A stretch of 64,000 nucleotides of DNA from MVYY01 sp012517575 (GTDB lineage Bacteria; Bacteroidota; Bacteroidia; Bacteroidales; Paludibacteraceae). The notes under the pieces are model-generated. The model had not been told where the DNA came from, ran no database searches, and saw only the letters and a program-made list of their open reading frames with translations. The stretch covers positions 116,794 through 180,793 of the forward strand of contig JAVLUG010000005.1 in NCBI GenBank assembly GCA_031629035.1. Reading direction: 5' to 3'. Below are positions 37,001 to 45,726 of the stretch, piece by piece (the first letter of the stretch is position 1; the number at the start of each line of letters is the position of its first letter). The position numbers were made by a program, and so were the translations under genes.

Positions 37001-37243
37001 GAAGAAAGTCGGATTTACATCAATTCGGAAAAATATTTCGATAATCTGAAACCTGAAGTTTGGGGCTATCAGATTGGAGGTTATCAGGTTCTTCAAAAAT
37101 ACTTGAAAGATAGAAAAGGAAGAAAAATGGATGATTTTGTTCATTATTCGCAAATGATATCGTCACTGAGTTATACCATTGAAATTCAGCATGAAATTGA
37201 TAAACATTATCCGGAAACAGAAAAAGAAGTGATTGAATTTTAA
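34082..37243 (+). CDS. type IIG-like single-chain restriction-modification enzyme
   Basis: A 1053-residue fusion. The N-terminal nuclease domain has the PD-(D/E)xK core, with Asp58 in NPDFRIW and Glu73-x-Lys75 in GYIEAKDP. A helical linker (100-300) precedes an N6-adenine methyltransferase. Its SAM motif I is LLDPAAGTLTFP (361-372) and its catalytic NPPY is at 484-487. The C-terminal 450 residues are the likely target-recognition region, including LYRPFDHRYIFW. No helicase motor is seen, unlike full type ISP enzymes. Expected to modify and cut DNA as a solitary defence enzyme. ATG at 34082 is chosen over a TTG at 34058. It lies 172 bases after tRNA-Ser with no other R-M genes. Confidence 0.85.
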   Translation: MLKQYLNSLQTTFNQGDAREESYYVHLKDLLLNYAIERQIKKVDITILPKPTEAGNPDFRIWDGKNHITGYIEAKDPSVTNLDRIEVSGQLKRYRETFPNVILTNFYEFRLYRNGELVKQALVGRPELARKLAVAPPVENETSFFDLLDTFFSFSLPHVRNAQSLATELAKRTRFLRDEVVSIELDAEEKQGKKAIQGFYEAFRKYLIGTLTKEAFADLYSQTLTYGLFAARTRSDNSFNRELAFKYIPNTIGILRDVFRFISLEDPPKPLQVIVDDIAEVLSVTDVRKILEDYFEEGKGQDPIVHFYETFLTAYDPSIREKRGVYYTPEPVVGYIVRSVNELLKTHFDMPDGLASINLTLLDPAAGTLTFPAEAVKLAVKEFTEKYGSGGRNNFIRNQILENFFAFELMMAPYAVGHLKMSFLLEELGYKLSDNERFKLYLTNTLEMDELEQISIPGLSSLSEESHLAGKIKKEQPVLVILGNPPYSGISANINDWTEKLLKQNIDGAQSYYEVDGKPLGEKNPKWLQDDYVKFLRFAQWKIQKAGFGVVGMITNHSYLDNPTFRGMRQSLMKTFNEIYILDLHGNSLKKETAPDGEKDENVFDIRQGTAIAIFVKQKEKSDCKVYHAELFGKRQNKYEWLDAHQLEIKNYQLLKPESPWYFFIPRDTEKIKNYLKWKQINEIFPVNGAGMTTARDNFVIDFNKAALLNRIRLFKNSKFSDKELYEFFHINKKIGWSIRKAWNMLQNIPDNELENYIFDFLYRPFDHRYIFWHDSLVWRTVKQIMVHLLQNNFSLTTVRQVKTGGTWQHCLISDKLIESCYISNKTSEICYAFPLYLYKQHTPKKSRSQYMMMLFEPEPEYGNIYKEPNIDKMVYQTLNKTYGREITPEEILYYIYAVFYSNVYREKYADFLKIDFPRVPFPADYKVFSKMAALGNELVDLHLMKSSRLNTFVSKFQGEGENDVIEEIIYRPEESRIYINSEKYFDNLKPEVWGYQIGGYQVLQKYLKDRKGRKMDDFVHYSQMISSLSYTIEIQHEIDKHYPETEKEVIEF

Positions 37244-37425
37244 ATATAAGTTTTTTTTTAAAATTTTTCTTGATTTCAAATTTTTTCTGATTAATATGAA
37301 GAATAAGTACTGATTATTTATCGGTTAGAAGGAAAATTCATAAATAAGCTGTGTTTAAATAAATTGTTTTCTCTGTTTGTTTACCGGCTGACAACCTTTT
37401 TCTTAAACAAAAAATAATTTATACC

Positions 37426-39015
37426 ATGAAAACAAGAATTACTATTTTTCTGATGCTGATGCTTTTTTGCATGCAGACAATTATTTCCCAGAATCAAGAT
37501 TCCTTGTCAACTCATCTGATTCTTTTTTATGAGTTTAATGGAAGTGGGAAGAATTCGATTTCCGATAATAATCATTTAAAACTGAAAAGTTTGCCCGGAA
37601 ATTATTATTACAAATGGACGACGGGCAGAAATGAAAAGGACAGCTCAGCTGTTGTGTTTGATGGAAACGCTCAAGGGCTCAAGACACATTTGGATATTTC
37701 GCCTCAAAAACTTCCCGAACTTACATACATAGCATGGGTTTATGGACGTCCTGAAGGATTCCTTTTCGGTTCTACTCTTCCTGTAAATAACGAAAAGAAG
37801 TTCAGTTCCCGTTCGCTCCAAATTTCAAAAGGAGCTGTACTTTGTGGATTCAACAAATTGGATTCATTGAAAAAGCCGTATTTTGCATCGCTACGTAGTT
37901 CGGCATTAAAGAAGGACAAATGGAATTTTATTGCTATGACTGCCAATGCAAATGATTCTACTCTGCGCCTTTATGTTAATGACGAATACTACGAATCTAA
38001 GCCGGTTGTTTTTACTAAAAAAAGCAATTATCTGATTATCGGGAACACTCAGAATTCGCCATACAACAGAGCTTTTAAAGGACAGGTGGACGAAATTCGG
38101 GTTTACAACAAGGCACTTTCTTCCGATGAGTTATCGTCAATTAGTGGAATTTCATTTGCTGATGCACAAAAGCGTATGGAGCGAAATGAAACTATTCAGA
38201 AAATATTACTTGCCGGATTAATAATTTTTCTTTTTGTTTCGGTTATTTTTATGATTGTGGTACTTATCACCGAAAAAAGATATAAACCAATAAAAACCGC
38301 AAAAAACACCTCTTATAGTGGCGACAGTAAAAACGCTCATGTGGATAGTGAAGTTGATGATGCAAATCGGTTAGCTTCTGATTGCGTAGAAGAAGCTTTT
38401 GAAACATGGGAACCTGTTAGTGAAGAAAACGGCCAAATTTTTCGTTCGCCAACCAAACGAAAGCATTTTAAAACCACCTACCGGGCTTTGAACAAAGCAA
38501 AGTCCTATCAGCCTACCGATACCGAAGTAATTAATCGCATGAACGATTTGGGTGGTTTACTCAACAAACTCAGCAAACGGAAATTTTACGGAAATTGGTT
38601 TTTGGCTATTTTGTCCCTGATTTTTCCGGTTGTCTATTTTTTGCTTGCAAAAAACAATCTCGACACCAAAGGAACCATTGGAGCGGTGGTAATGTTTTTA
38701 CCAACCATAGCATATGTTCTTTCCAATTTTGCGCCCAATTATGTGGTAGCCAATAGGAAACATAATTCAGGAGGAGTTTTCGGAAAAATAATTGCTTTTA
38801 TCATGGGTGCTGCAGCATCAGCAGTAGCAGTAGATTATTACACAGAGAAAACATGGAGTGACGGTAGTAAAACGACTGAATACGACACCGGCTCCAACGC
38901 TGCTCAACTGGTTATATGGGCTATTCTTATTATTGCTGCCATATTACTTTCAATGGTTTTGGTAATTATTGCTGCAACAATAGCTTTTTTCCGAAATTAT
39001 GTTTTTTATGTATAA
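37426..39015 (+). CDS. LamG-domain protein with C-terminal membrane region, unknown function
   Basis: A 529-residue protein. The signal peptide (to about residue 21) is followed by a laminin-G/concanavalin-like jelly roll (residues 28-235) with VVFDGNAQGLKT, SYIAWV-like strand YIAWVYGR and GQVDEIRVYNKALSSDEL, the typical LamG closing helix. A single membrane helix (260-281) leads to a charged cytoplasmic segment of about 105 residues. Three or four more helices follow (about 394-525), interrupted by a short polar stretch TEKTWSDGSKTTEYDTG. This mixture of an external sugar/protein-binding domain and a multi-helix tail is unusual; no function can be assigned. Own terminator. Confidence 0.7.
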   Translation: MKTRITIFLMLMLFCMQTIISQNQDSLSTHLILFYEFNGSGKNSISDNNHLKLKSLPGNYYYKWTTGRNEKDSSAVVFDGNAQGLKTHLDISPQKLPELTYIAWVYGRPEGFLFGSTLPVNNEKKFSSRSLQISKGAVLCGFNKLDSLKKPYFASLRSSALKKDKWNFIAMTANANDSTLRLYVNDEYYESKPVVFTKKSNYLIIGNTQNSPYNRAFKGQVDEIRVYNKALSSDELSSISGISFADAQKRMERNETIQKILLAGLIIFLFVSVIFMIVVLITEKRYKPIKTAKNTSYSGDSKNAHVDSEVDDANRLASDCVEEAFETWEPVSEENGQIFRSPTKRKHFKTTYRALNKAKSYQPTDTEVINRMNDLGGLLNKLSKRKFYGNWFLAILSLIFPVVYFLLAKNNLDTKGTIGAVVMFLPTIAYVLSNFAPNYVVANRKHNSGGVFGKIIAFIMGAAASAVAVDYYTEKTWSDGSKTTEYDTGSNAAQLVIWAILIIAAILLSMVLVIIAATIAFFRNYVFYV

Positions 39016-39022
39016 TAAAAAT

Positions 39023-39053
39023 AAAAAAGCCCGGTTCTTCTCGGGTTTTTTTA
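39023..39053 (+). terminator. intrinsic terminator after the LamG gene
   Basis: Short stem AAAAAGCCCG / CGGGTTTTTT with a 7-nt loop and T run, eight bases past the stop codon. Confidence 0.75.
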
Positions 39054-39097
39054 AAATTCTAACACAAAAAGTGAACAGAACAATTTCCAAAAATTAT

Positions 39098-39775
39098 TTA
39101 TGCAAAAGCCCAAAGCAGAAAAATAACCACTACAAGTGATGGAAGCATGTTGGTAATAGCGAGTTTCTTGATTTCGAGAATATTGATGCCTAAACCAATC
39201 AGCAAAATTCCGCCAATGTTAGTAATTCCATTGATTAATTCGGGCGTAAAAAAGGAAGATGCGGCCATAGCCAACAGCGTAAGTCCACCTTGAAAGATAA
39301 GCAGCGGAATGGAAGAAAAAATCACTCCAATACCAAAAGCCGAAGCCAGAATGATGGCAGAAAATCCATCCATTAGTGATTTGGTAAACAACAAGTCTGC
39401 CGAACCGGTCAGGCCTTCCTGAATAGAGCCTAAAATAGTCATGGAACCGATGCAAAACAGTAAGAATGCCGTAACAAAACCTTCTGAAAATTGCTCACTA
39501 CCAATTTGAAAACGTTTTTTCATCGATTCACTCCATTTTTCAAGTTTTTGTTCCAAGTGCAGCCATTCTCCAATCAAAACACCGATTACCAAACTCATAA
39601 CAATCAGCAAAATGTGTTTCATACTGACTAACATCGTTATGCCAATTCCAATGGTGAAAAGTCCAATTACCTGAAAATAAACGATCTGGATACGCTGAGG
39701 CATTCTCTTCTTTAACAACATTCCAACTATTCCGCCCACAATTACGGCAAGTGCATTTACCAGAGTTCCCCACAT
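39098..39775 (-). CDS. DUF554 family membrane protein
   Basis: Polytopic membrane protein of 225 residues with about seven helices. It begins with the family phrase GTLVNALAVIVGGIVGMLLKKR and contains FLLFCIGSMTILGSIQEGLTG and DGFSAIILASAFGIG. Members are putative transporters of unknown substrate. It lies 11 bases downstream of a PatB-type lyase gene, so co-transcription is likely. Confidence 0.85.
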   Translation of the reverse strand: MWGTLVNALAVIVGGIVGMLLKKRMPQRIQIVYFQVIGLFTIGIGITMLVSMKHILLIVMSLVIGVLIGEWLHLEQKLEKWSESMKKRFQIGSEQFSEGFVTAFLLFCIGSMTILGSIQEGLTGSADLLFTKSLMDGFSAIILASAFGIGVIFSSIPLLIFQGGLTLLAMAASSFFTPELINGITNIGGILLIGLGINILEIKKLAITNMLPSLVVVIFLLWAFA

Positions 39776-39786
39776 AAATTTTTAAT

Positions 39787-40962
39787 TTATAGATTTTTAA
39801 CGGCGTTTTTCAGTTGATACATTGCTTTCTCTAAGATGCTCTGAGAGCAAGCCACATTGATGCGGAGATGTTGTTCCCCTCCGGGTCCGAAAGTGATTCC
39901 CTGATTCAGCCCCAATCCCGCTTTCTGAATAAAAAAATGAAATAATTCTTCCTCATTCATTTCCAAACCTGAACAGTCGAGCCAAATTAAAAAGGAAGCT
40001 TCAGGTTTCATAGGTTTGATTTGGGGAATTTCGTTTTTCAGAAATTGAATAACAAAATCAATATTTTTCTGAACATAGTCAAGCATTTGCATTTTCCATG
40101 ATTTTCCTTCTGTATAAGCTGCAATGGTTGTCAGATAAGCAAAAATATTTCCATTGTTGAGCTCTGACTGATCGAGAAATTTTTTCAAATGATTTCGCAA
40201 CTGTTCATTGGGAATAACGAAATAGGAAGTTTGCAGAGCAGGAATATTGAATGTTTTGCTGGGTGACATGTAAGTCAAACTTATATTTGCTGCATTTTCC
40301 GATACCGAAGCAAAGGGCACATGTACATTTCCGGGAAGTGCCATATCGGCATGAATTTCATCCGACACAACTAACAGGCCATGTTTGAAACAAATTTCTG
40401 CCAATTGTAGCAATGTTTCTTTTTCCCAACTTCTTCCGCCGGGATTGTGCGGATTACACAAAATCAACATTTTGGTTTTTGAAGTTATTTTTTTCTCCAA
40501 ATCATCAAAATCCATCTGAAATTTACCATCTATTTCTTTTAATGGATTGAATATCAATTTTCTGTTGTTTTTTTCAACTACATGCATAAAAGGGAAGTAT
40601 ACGGGTGGTTGAATAACAATTTCATCATTTTCAGCTGTAAATTGCTGAACAGCAAAGGAAAGACCCGGTACCACACCCGGCATGAAACCCAACCATTCTT
40701 TTTTCACTTCCCAAGCCTGATTTTCTTTTAACCAATTGATGATGGATGTAAAATAATCTCGTGGAGGAACAGAATAACCCAAAATAGGATGTTCACAACG
40801 TTTCCGAATGCTTTCCAAAATGAAATCTGGAGTACGAAAATCCATATCGGCCACCCAAAGAGGGATAACATCCGATGTCCCAAACATGGACAGACAGGCT
40901 TCAACTTTTACTGCATTGGTGTTTCTTCTGTCGATAATTTCATCAAAATCGTATTTTTTCAT
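39787..40962 (-). CDS. PatB/MalY-type C-S beta-lyase (PLP enzyme)
   Basis: Class I/II aminotransferase-fold enzyme of 391 residues. It starts YDFDEIIDRRNTNAVK, contains PLWVADMDFRTP, the aspartate block VVSDEIHADMAL and the PLP-lysine segment SPSKTFNIPALQTSYF. These are features of the MalY/PatB branch, which cleaves cystathionine or cysteine conjugates to a thiol, pyruvate and ammonia. Aminotransferase activity cannot be excluded. Transcribed with the DUF554 gene downstream and the phosphatase-fold gene upstream (15-base gap). Confidence 0.9.
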   Translation of the reverse strand: MKKYDFDEIIDRRNTNAVKVEACLSMFGTSDVIPLWVADMDFRTPDFILESIRKRCEHPILGYSVPPRDYFTSIINWLKENQAWEVKKEWLGFMPGVVPGLSFAVQQFTAENDEIVIQPPVYFPFMHVVEKNNRKLIFNPLKEIDGKFQMDFDDLEKKITSKTKMLILCNPHNPGGRSWEKETLLQLAEICFKHGLLVVSDEIHADMALPGNVHVPFASVSENAANISLTYMSPSKTFNIPALQTSYFVIPNEQLRNHLKKFLDQSELNNGNIFAYLTTIAAYTEGKSWKMQMLDYVQKNIDFVIQFLKNEIPQIKPMKPEASFLIWLDCSGLEMNEEELFHFFIQKAGLGLNQGITFGPGGEQHLRINVACSQSILEKAMYQLKNAVKNL

Positions 40963-40977
40963 TATTACAAATAATCT

Positions 40978-42591
40978 TTACTTATTGATAATTTCTTCAA
41001 TTGGTTTTCCCGTGGCTGCGTTGGGATAGGGAAGTCTTAAAATTTCACAGATGGTTGGGGCAATGTCGATTACTGAATGAGTGGCAGTTATTCTTTTTGG
41101 TTCTATATTCCAACCGTAGAAATAAACCGGTGTGGATGAAACCACAGCATTCGATTCGCCCACCGGATTGTTTTCGTCGTCGAGTTCGAGCCAGCCCGGA
41201 AGCAAAGTAATTACTACATCTCCTTTGCTATTTTTTTGAAACGAATTGCGAAGTTTCGACATTTCACGATTGGATGGATCGGTAAGATTAACAATTTGAT
41301 AGGAAGTATAGGCCGACTGAATTCCTTCAAATTCGAGCATAAAATCAGCTACAACCTGCTGAATCTCCTGCAAATTGATTTTTTTTTCTTCAATTTTTTG
41401 TCGGTTCAGAAAAATATTTTTTCCGTAATAACCTTCAACCCAACGTTCCTGTCCGTAAAGCACCATTAAATAAGTGTTGAGCAAAGCCATCGATCGGCGT
41501 CCGTTAAAATATCCAGCAGGAATTTTATTTTCTCCCAGTTCCATAGGAGTATGAGAGGATGTTTGGTTTCCCAATATAAAAATCAAAGTGTTGGATAATC
41601 CTATTTTGCTATCAATTTTTTGAAACAGATATTGTAAATCCTTGTCCAGGCGCAAATACATGTCTTCCTTTTCGGCGGTTTTTAGCGAAAATGTTTTTTC
41701 ATAAGGTGTTTTCACGTTAAATTGCAAAAGCAGCATATCGGGATAAGCATCCTGTCCCAAATTTTCTTTTTCAATAATTTTCAGCGCTAAATCAGCAACC
41801 AAAGCATTGGCAGTTGGTGTATTTTTTATAATTGGCAGATTCGACGATTTTCTTTTACTGTTGGGGAAATACTGAAATCCGTTTTTTTTGTTTTCGCTTG
41901 CCGAAGGAAACAAATACGTGTTGACCGAATACATCGGTTCCCATGCGGAAGATGCATACTGATTGATTTGGCCGTTAACATTCATTTCATCGGCGCTGGC
42001 AGCCAATCCATCGGTGTAATAAGAAGTTGTTACCCATTTCATGTTAATGTCGTCAAACCAAATAGCGCTGTTGGCGGTATGTCCTCCCAGCATGATGGCA
42101 TCTTCAGCATTGATGGCAATGGCATAAGTTTTCGATTGTTTTGGGTAAGTCAGCATCAATTCATCCGTAATGGTACTGGCCAAAAGTTGATGAGCGGAAA
42201 CGGTTTGTTTTGTTCCTATGCCTGCTTCGTTTTCGTCAAAAATGACAGATTGCACATTTCCCTGTTTTCTGGAATAGAAATTATTTCCCGTAACTCCATG
42301 ATAATAAGGTGTAGTGCCGGTCATCACGGTAGCAATATCCGAAGCATTACCGGCCGACACAATATTATATTCCATATTTTCGCAGGTAGCGCCTTTTTCA
42401 ATGATTTTTTTTAATCCATTTGCATCAAAACGGTGCCATAACAAGTCGATGTGTTTTTCCTGCAAACCGTCCACAACAATGCCGATTATCAAGCGGGGAT
42501 GTTCAGGAAAGATTTGTGCATAGAGCGGAAATTGAACGATAAGTAAAAAAATCAGAAAGAAAAATTTTGCAGAATTTTTTTTAAATTCCAT
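40978..42591 (-). CDS. alkaline-phosphatase-fold exported protein, probable pseudoenzyme
   Basis: Exported 537-residue protein with signal peptide KFFFLIFLLIVQFPLYAQ and the alkaline phosphatase superfamily fold: IIGIVVDGLQEKHIDLLW, VMTGTTPYYHGVTGNN, DMYLRLDKDLQYL and IDIAPTICEILRLPYPNAATG. Aligned by eye with PafA-type enzymes, the first Asp is kept. The Thr nucleophile position is Asn, the D-x3-H metal pair becomes Thr/Lys (KTPYEKTF), the D-H pair becomes Asn-Gln (LGNQTSSH) and the last His is missing. Hydrolysis therefore seems unlikely. ATG 42591 is chosen because it gives a clean signal peptide. Operon with hisB upstream and the PatB-type lyase downstream. Confidence 0.8.
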   Translation of the reverse strand: MEFKKNSAKFFFLIFLLIVQFPLYAQIFPEHPRLIIGIVVDGLQEKHIDLLWHRFDANGLKKIIEKGATCENMEYNIVSAGNASDIATVMTGTTPYYHGVTGNNFYSRKQGNVQSVIFDENEAGIGTKQTVSAHQLLASTITDELMLTYPKQSKTYAIAINAEDAIMLGGHTANSAIWFDDINMKWVTTSYYTDGLAASADEMNVNGQINQYASSAWEPMYSVNTYLFPSASENKKNGFQYFPNSKRKSSNLPIIKNTPTANALVADLALKIIEKENLGQDAYPDMLLLQFNVKTPYEKTFSLKTAEKEDMYLRLDKDLQYLFQKIDSKIGLSNTLIFILGNQTSSHTPMELGENKIPAGYFNGRRSMALLNTYLMVLYGQERWVEGYYGKNIFLNRQKIEEKKINLQEIQQVVADFMLEFEGIQSAYTSYQIVNLTDPSNREMSKLRNSFQKNSKGDVVITLLPGWLELDDENNPVGESNAVVSSTPVYFYGWNIEPKRITATHSVIDIAPTICEILRLPYPNAATGKPIEEIINK

Positions 42592-42622
42592 AATGAATAG
42601 GATAGATAGGTGAGTTAAAAAA

Positions 42623-43768
42623 TTAGATAATTCCTTTGGTTGTTGGAAGTTCAAACTGATAAATATCGCGTTTCACTGCCATTTTAATGGCTTTGGCCAG
42701 CGCTTTGAAAATTCCTTCGATTTTGTGATGTTCATTCTCGCCAAGAGCTTTTATGTAAAGATTCATTTTTGCCGCATCGCTTAGCGATTTGAAAAAGTGA
42801 AAAATCATTTCTGTAGGGAAATCGCCGATATATTCTCTTTTAAAAGTAGCGTCGAAAGTCAGCCAAGAACGTCCACCAAAATCAATGGCTACGAGACAAA
42901 GGCTGTCATCCATTGGCAGGCAAAATCCATAGCGTTCAATTCCCCGTTTATCGCCTAATGCTTTGGCAAAAGCTTCACCCAAAGCGATAGCTGTATCTTC
43001 AATGGTGTGATGTTCATCAACTTCCAAGTCTCCTTTTACCTGAATGGTCAGGTCGCAACCCGAATGTCGCGCAATTTGTTCCAGCATGTGATCGAAGAAT
43101 CGCAAACCGGTAGAGATATTTCCTTTTCCAGAACCATCTAAATTGAGCTGAACGAAAATGTCGGTTTCCTTTGTAGTTCGTTGTATGGTAGCCGTACGTT
43201 CTCCGGCAAAAATAAATGCTGCTATTTCGTCCCATGAAGTCGCTTGCAATACACAAGTTTTTTTCAGCTTTTTTTCCTGTAATATTTCAGGATCTTCGTG
43301 GAGCAAAATGGCCTTGCAACCCAAATTATTTGCCAGTTCCACATCGGTTTTTCTGTCGCCGATAACATAGGAGTTTTCCAAGTCGTAATCTGCCGAAAAG
43401 TATTCTTTTAGCATGGCAGTTCCTGGTTTACGAGTAGGCTGGTTTTCTTCAGGCATTGACTTGTCAATGAAAATTTTGTCGAAAATTATACCTTCGTTTT
43501 CGAGAATTTTCAGCATTTTGGATTGTACTTTTTCAAAATTTTCTTCCGGATAAGCTGATGTGCCCAGACCGTCCTGATTGGAAACTAACGCCCATTCAAA
43601 ATCCGTTTTTTTACGAATAAAATATAAATTACGAATAACTCCCGGCAAAAATTCAAGTTGTTCCAAACTGTCAACTTGTAAAGTTTCAGGAGGCTCAACA
43701 ATGATTGTTCCGTCCCGATCGATAAAAAGTACTCTTTTTTTTATGGTTTTATCAGCTTTTTCTTCCAT
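42623..43768 (-). CDS. hisB: bifunctional histidinol-phosphatase / imidazoleglycerol-phosphate dehydratase
   Basis: Two-domain HisB of 381 residues for histidine synthesis. The N-terminal HAD phosphatase (to about 170) has the nucleophile motif VLFIDRDGTI and a C-rich loop after ENQPTRKPG. The dehydratase domain (about 185-381) has the metal-binding DEHHTIEDTAIALGEA and NEHHKIEGIFKALAKA. The start at 43768 is supported by a TACTTTTG promoter at 43832-43839: a start further up the open frame would lie inside that promoter. No other his genes are in the window, which is unusual because hisB is commonly clustered. It is followed by the pseudo-phosphatase gene. Confidence 0.95.
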   Translation of the reverse strand: MEEKADKTIKKRVLFIDRDGTIIVEPPETLQVDSLEQLEFLPGVIRNLYFIRKKTDFEWALVSNQDGLGTSAYPEENFEKVQSKMLKILENEGIIFDKIFIDKSMPEENQPTRKPGTAMLKEYFSADYDLENSYVIGDRKTDVELANNLGCKAILLHEDPEILQEKKLKKTCVLQATSWDEIAAFIFAGERTATIQRTTKETDIFVQLNLDGSGKGNISTGLRFFDHMLEQIARHSGCDLTIQVKGDLEVDEHHTIEDTAIALGEAFAKALGDKRGIERYGFCLPMDDSLCLVAIDFGGRSWLTFDATFKREYIGDFPTEMIFHFFKSLSDAAKMNLYIKALGENEHHKIEGIFKALAKAIKMAVKRDIYQFELPTTKGII

Positions 43769-43831
43769 ATTTATTTTGTTGATAAACTTTCTGAGTCGAT
43801 TTTTTCCTGAAAAATTTCCATTAATTTGATA

Positions 43832-43839
43832 CAAAAGTA
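43832..43839 (-). promoter_or_regulatory. -7 element TACTTTTG for hisB
   Basis: Exact minus-strand TAnnTTTG match, 64 bases upstream of the chosen hisB ATG. It overlaps an upstream in-frame start candidate at 43834 and so decides against it. Confidence 0.65.
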
Positions 43840-43969
43840 ATTTTTTTTGTCTGAAAAGAAAACGATTACTTCAATTATTTGTTTATCAGTTTCATTTTAA
43901 GAAATTTAAATTGTCCTGTCATGTTTTGAGATAAGTGAAAATACATTTTATTGAATGCTCAAAATTGTT

Positions 43970-43977
43970 TAATTTTG
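43970..43977 (+). promoter_or_regulatory. -7 element TAATTTTG for the AspT-like transporter
   Basis: Exact plus-strand match, with a TTG at 43951-43953 (spacing 16), 64 bases before the ATG. Confidence 0.6.
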
Positions 43978-44041
43978 CTTTCATTTTTCGACAAGAACGA
44001 ATTTATTTTATTTATTTGAAAATCAGTGGGATATTAAATTT

Positions 44042-45718
44042 ATGGAGTGGTTTTTTTCGCTTTTGTTAAATGATGGTATTGCACATACCATTTTATTGTT
44101 TGCTTTTGTTATTTCTTTGGGAATCCTGTTGGGAAAAGTAAAGTTTTTCGGGATTTCATTAGGCGTCACTTTTGTTCTTTTTGTTGGTTTATTTGTGGGG
44201 CATTTGGGTTTAAGCGTGAATCCTGAAGTTTTGGAATTTATAAAAAACTTCGGTCTGATTTTATTTGTTTATTCCATTGGTCTTCAGGTAGGTCCTTCAT
44301 TTTTTACTTCTTTTAAGAAAGGCGGGATGCTACTCAATTTGTTGTCAACTATTATAGTGCTGTTGGGTGTGGGAATAGTGATAGCTTTGTATTACCTACT
44401 TCATGGAAAAGTATCCATGCCTATGCTGGTTGGTATACTTTCCGGTTCGGTTACCAATACTCCGGGTTTGGGGGCAGCTCAGGAGGCATTGCAGCAGGTT
44501 TATGGCTCAACTCCGGGTGGCGAAATTCCTCCAATTGCTTTGGGCTATGCCGTAGCTTACCCGATAGGAGTATTGGGAATTATTTTTTCCATGATTTTGT
44601 TGCGAGTTTTTTTTAAAATTGATTTTCACAAAGAGACGGAACATATAAAAAAATCAAGTGAAGTGGATGACGAACAGGTTGAAAAAATTTCAGTGCAGGT
44701 GAAAAATGATAAGGTTTTCAATCATACGGTTCGAGAAGTGAAGCGAGCAGTAGGAAGGCCATTTATTGTTTCACGATTGATGCGCAATGGGGAATTTTTT
44801 ATACCACAAGGTGATTCAATGCTGTACAAAGACGATATTTTGCTGGTTGTTGCTGCTTCACGGGACATCGAACGCATTGCATCTTATATAGGTGAAAAAG
44901 TAGAAATGGACTGGAAAATCTCCGAAGAAAAACTTGTTTCGAGAAGAATTGTGATTACGCATGGAAAAATCAACGGAAAGACTATTGGATCATTGAAATT
45001 GCGTACCATTTACGGTGTAAATATTACCCGCGTGAATCGTTCGGGAGTTGATTTGTTGGGAACACCCGATTTGGTTTTACAAGTTGGAGACAGGGTGATG
45101 GTAGTCGGCGAATTGGAAGCTATCGAAAAAGTGGAAAAATTATTGGGTAATACCTTGCAGAAACTAAACGAACCACCTATCATTACTATTTTTGTCGGAA
45201 TTTTATTAGGCGTTTTAGTGGGAAGTATTCCTTTTTTTGTGCCGGGCATACCAATTCCCGTTAAGTTAGGTTTGGCAGGTGGCCCCTTGATTGTGGCTAT
45301 TTTGATAGGACGGTTTGGTTATAAGCTGAAATTGATAACCTACACTACGACGAGTGCTAATTATATGTTGCGTGAAATAGGCATTTCATTGTTCCTTGCC
45401 AGTGTTGGTATTGGGGCTGGAGAAAAATTTGTCGAAACGGTTATTTCTGCCAATGGCTTGCTGTGGATGGGATGTGCAGCAGTCATTTCATTGCTTCCTC
45501 TACTAATTGTAGGTATTATTGGGCGGAAATTATTAAAGATAAATTATTTTACTTTGATAGGATTACTTGCCGGGAGTACAACCGATCCGCCTGCACTTGC
45601 TTATTCAAATTCAATTGCCGGGTCAGATATTCCTGCAGTTGCCTATTCTACCGTTTATCCTTTGACCATGTTCTTGAGGGTTGTTTCTGCTCAAGTTTTA
45701 ATTCTGGCATTTATTTGA
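44042..45718 (+). CDS. AspT/YidE/YbjL-type putative transporter
   Basis: A 558-residue membrane protein with the duplicated AspT/YidE domain: about five helices (residues 5-200), then two cytoplasmic RCK_C/TrkA-C domains (about 215-380; GRPFIVSRLMRNGEFFIP and NGKTIGSLKLRTIYGVNITRVN), then five or more helices. Repeat signatures are GILSGSVTNTPGLGAAQEAL and GLLAGSTTDPPALAYSN, which mirror each other. Relatives include an aspartate:alanine exchanger, but most members have no known substrate. Single gene, convergent with the MaoC gene. Confidence 0.85.
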   Translation: MEWFFSLLLNDGIAHTILLFAFVISLGILLGKVKFFGISLGVTFVLFVGLFVGHLGLSVNPEVLEFIKNFGLILFVYSIGLQVGPSFFTSFKKGGMLLNLLSTIIVLLGVGIVIALYYLLHGKVSMPMLVGILSGSVTNTPGLGAAQEALQQVYGSTPGGEIPPIALGYAVAYPIGVLGIIFSMILLRVFFKIDFHKETEHIKKSSEVDDEQVEKISVQVKNDKVFNHTVREVKRAVGRPFIVSRLMRNGEFFIPQGDSMLYKDDILLVVAASRDIERIASYIGEKVEMDWKISEEKLVSRRIVITHGKINGKTIGSLKLRTIYGVNITRVNRSGVDLLGTPDLVLQVGDRVMVVGELEAIEKVEKLLGNTLQKLNEPPIITIFVGILLGVLVGSIPFFVPGIPIPVKLGLAGGPLIVAILIGRFGYKLKLITYTTTSANYMLREIGISLFLASVGIGAGEKFVETVISANGLLWMGCAAVISLLPLLIVGIIGRKLLKINYFTLIGLLAGSTTDPPALAYSNSIAGSDIPAVAYSTVYPLTMFLRVVSAQVLILAFI

Positions 45719-45726
45719 GAAATGAG

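Noticed and set aside
33823..37300. Integration of an island into the tRNA-Ser gene
   Set aside because: I looked for a copy of the tRNA 3' end after the restriction gene and found none, and there is no integrase; the gene is only a neighbour.
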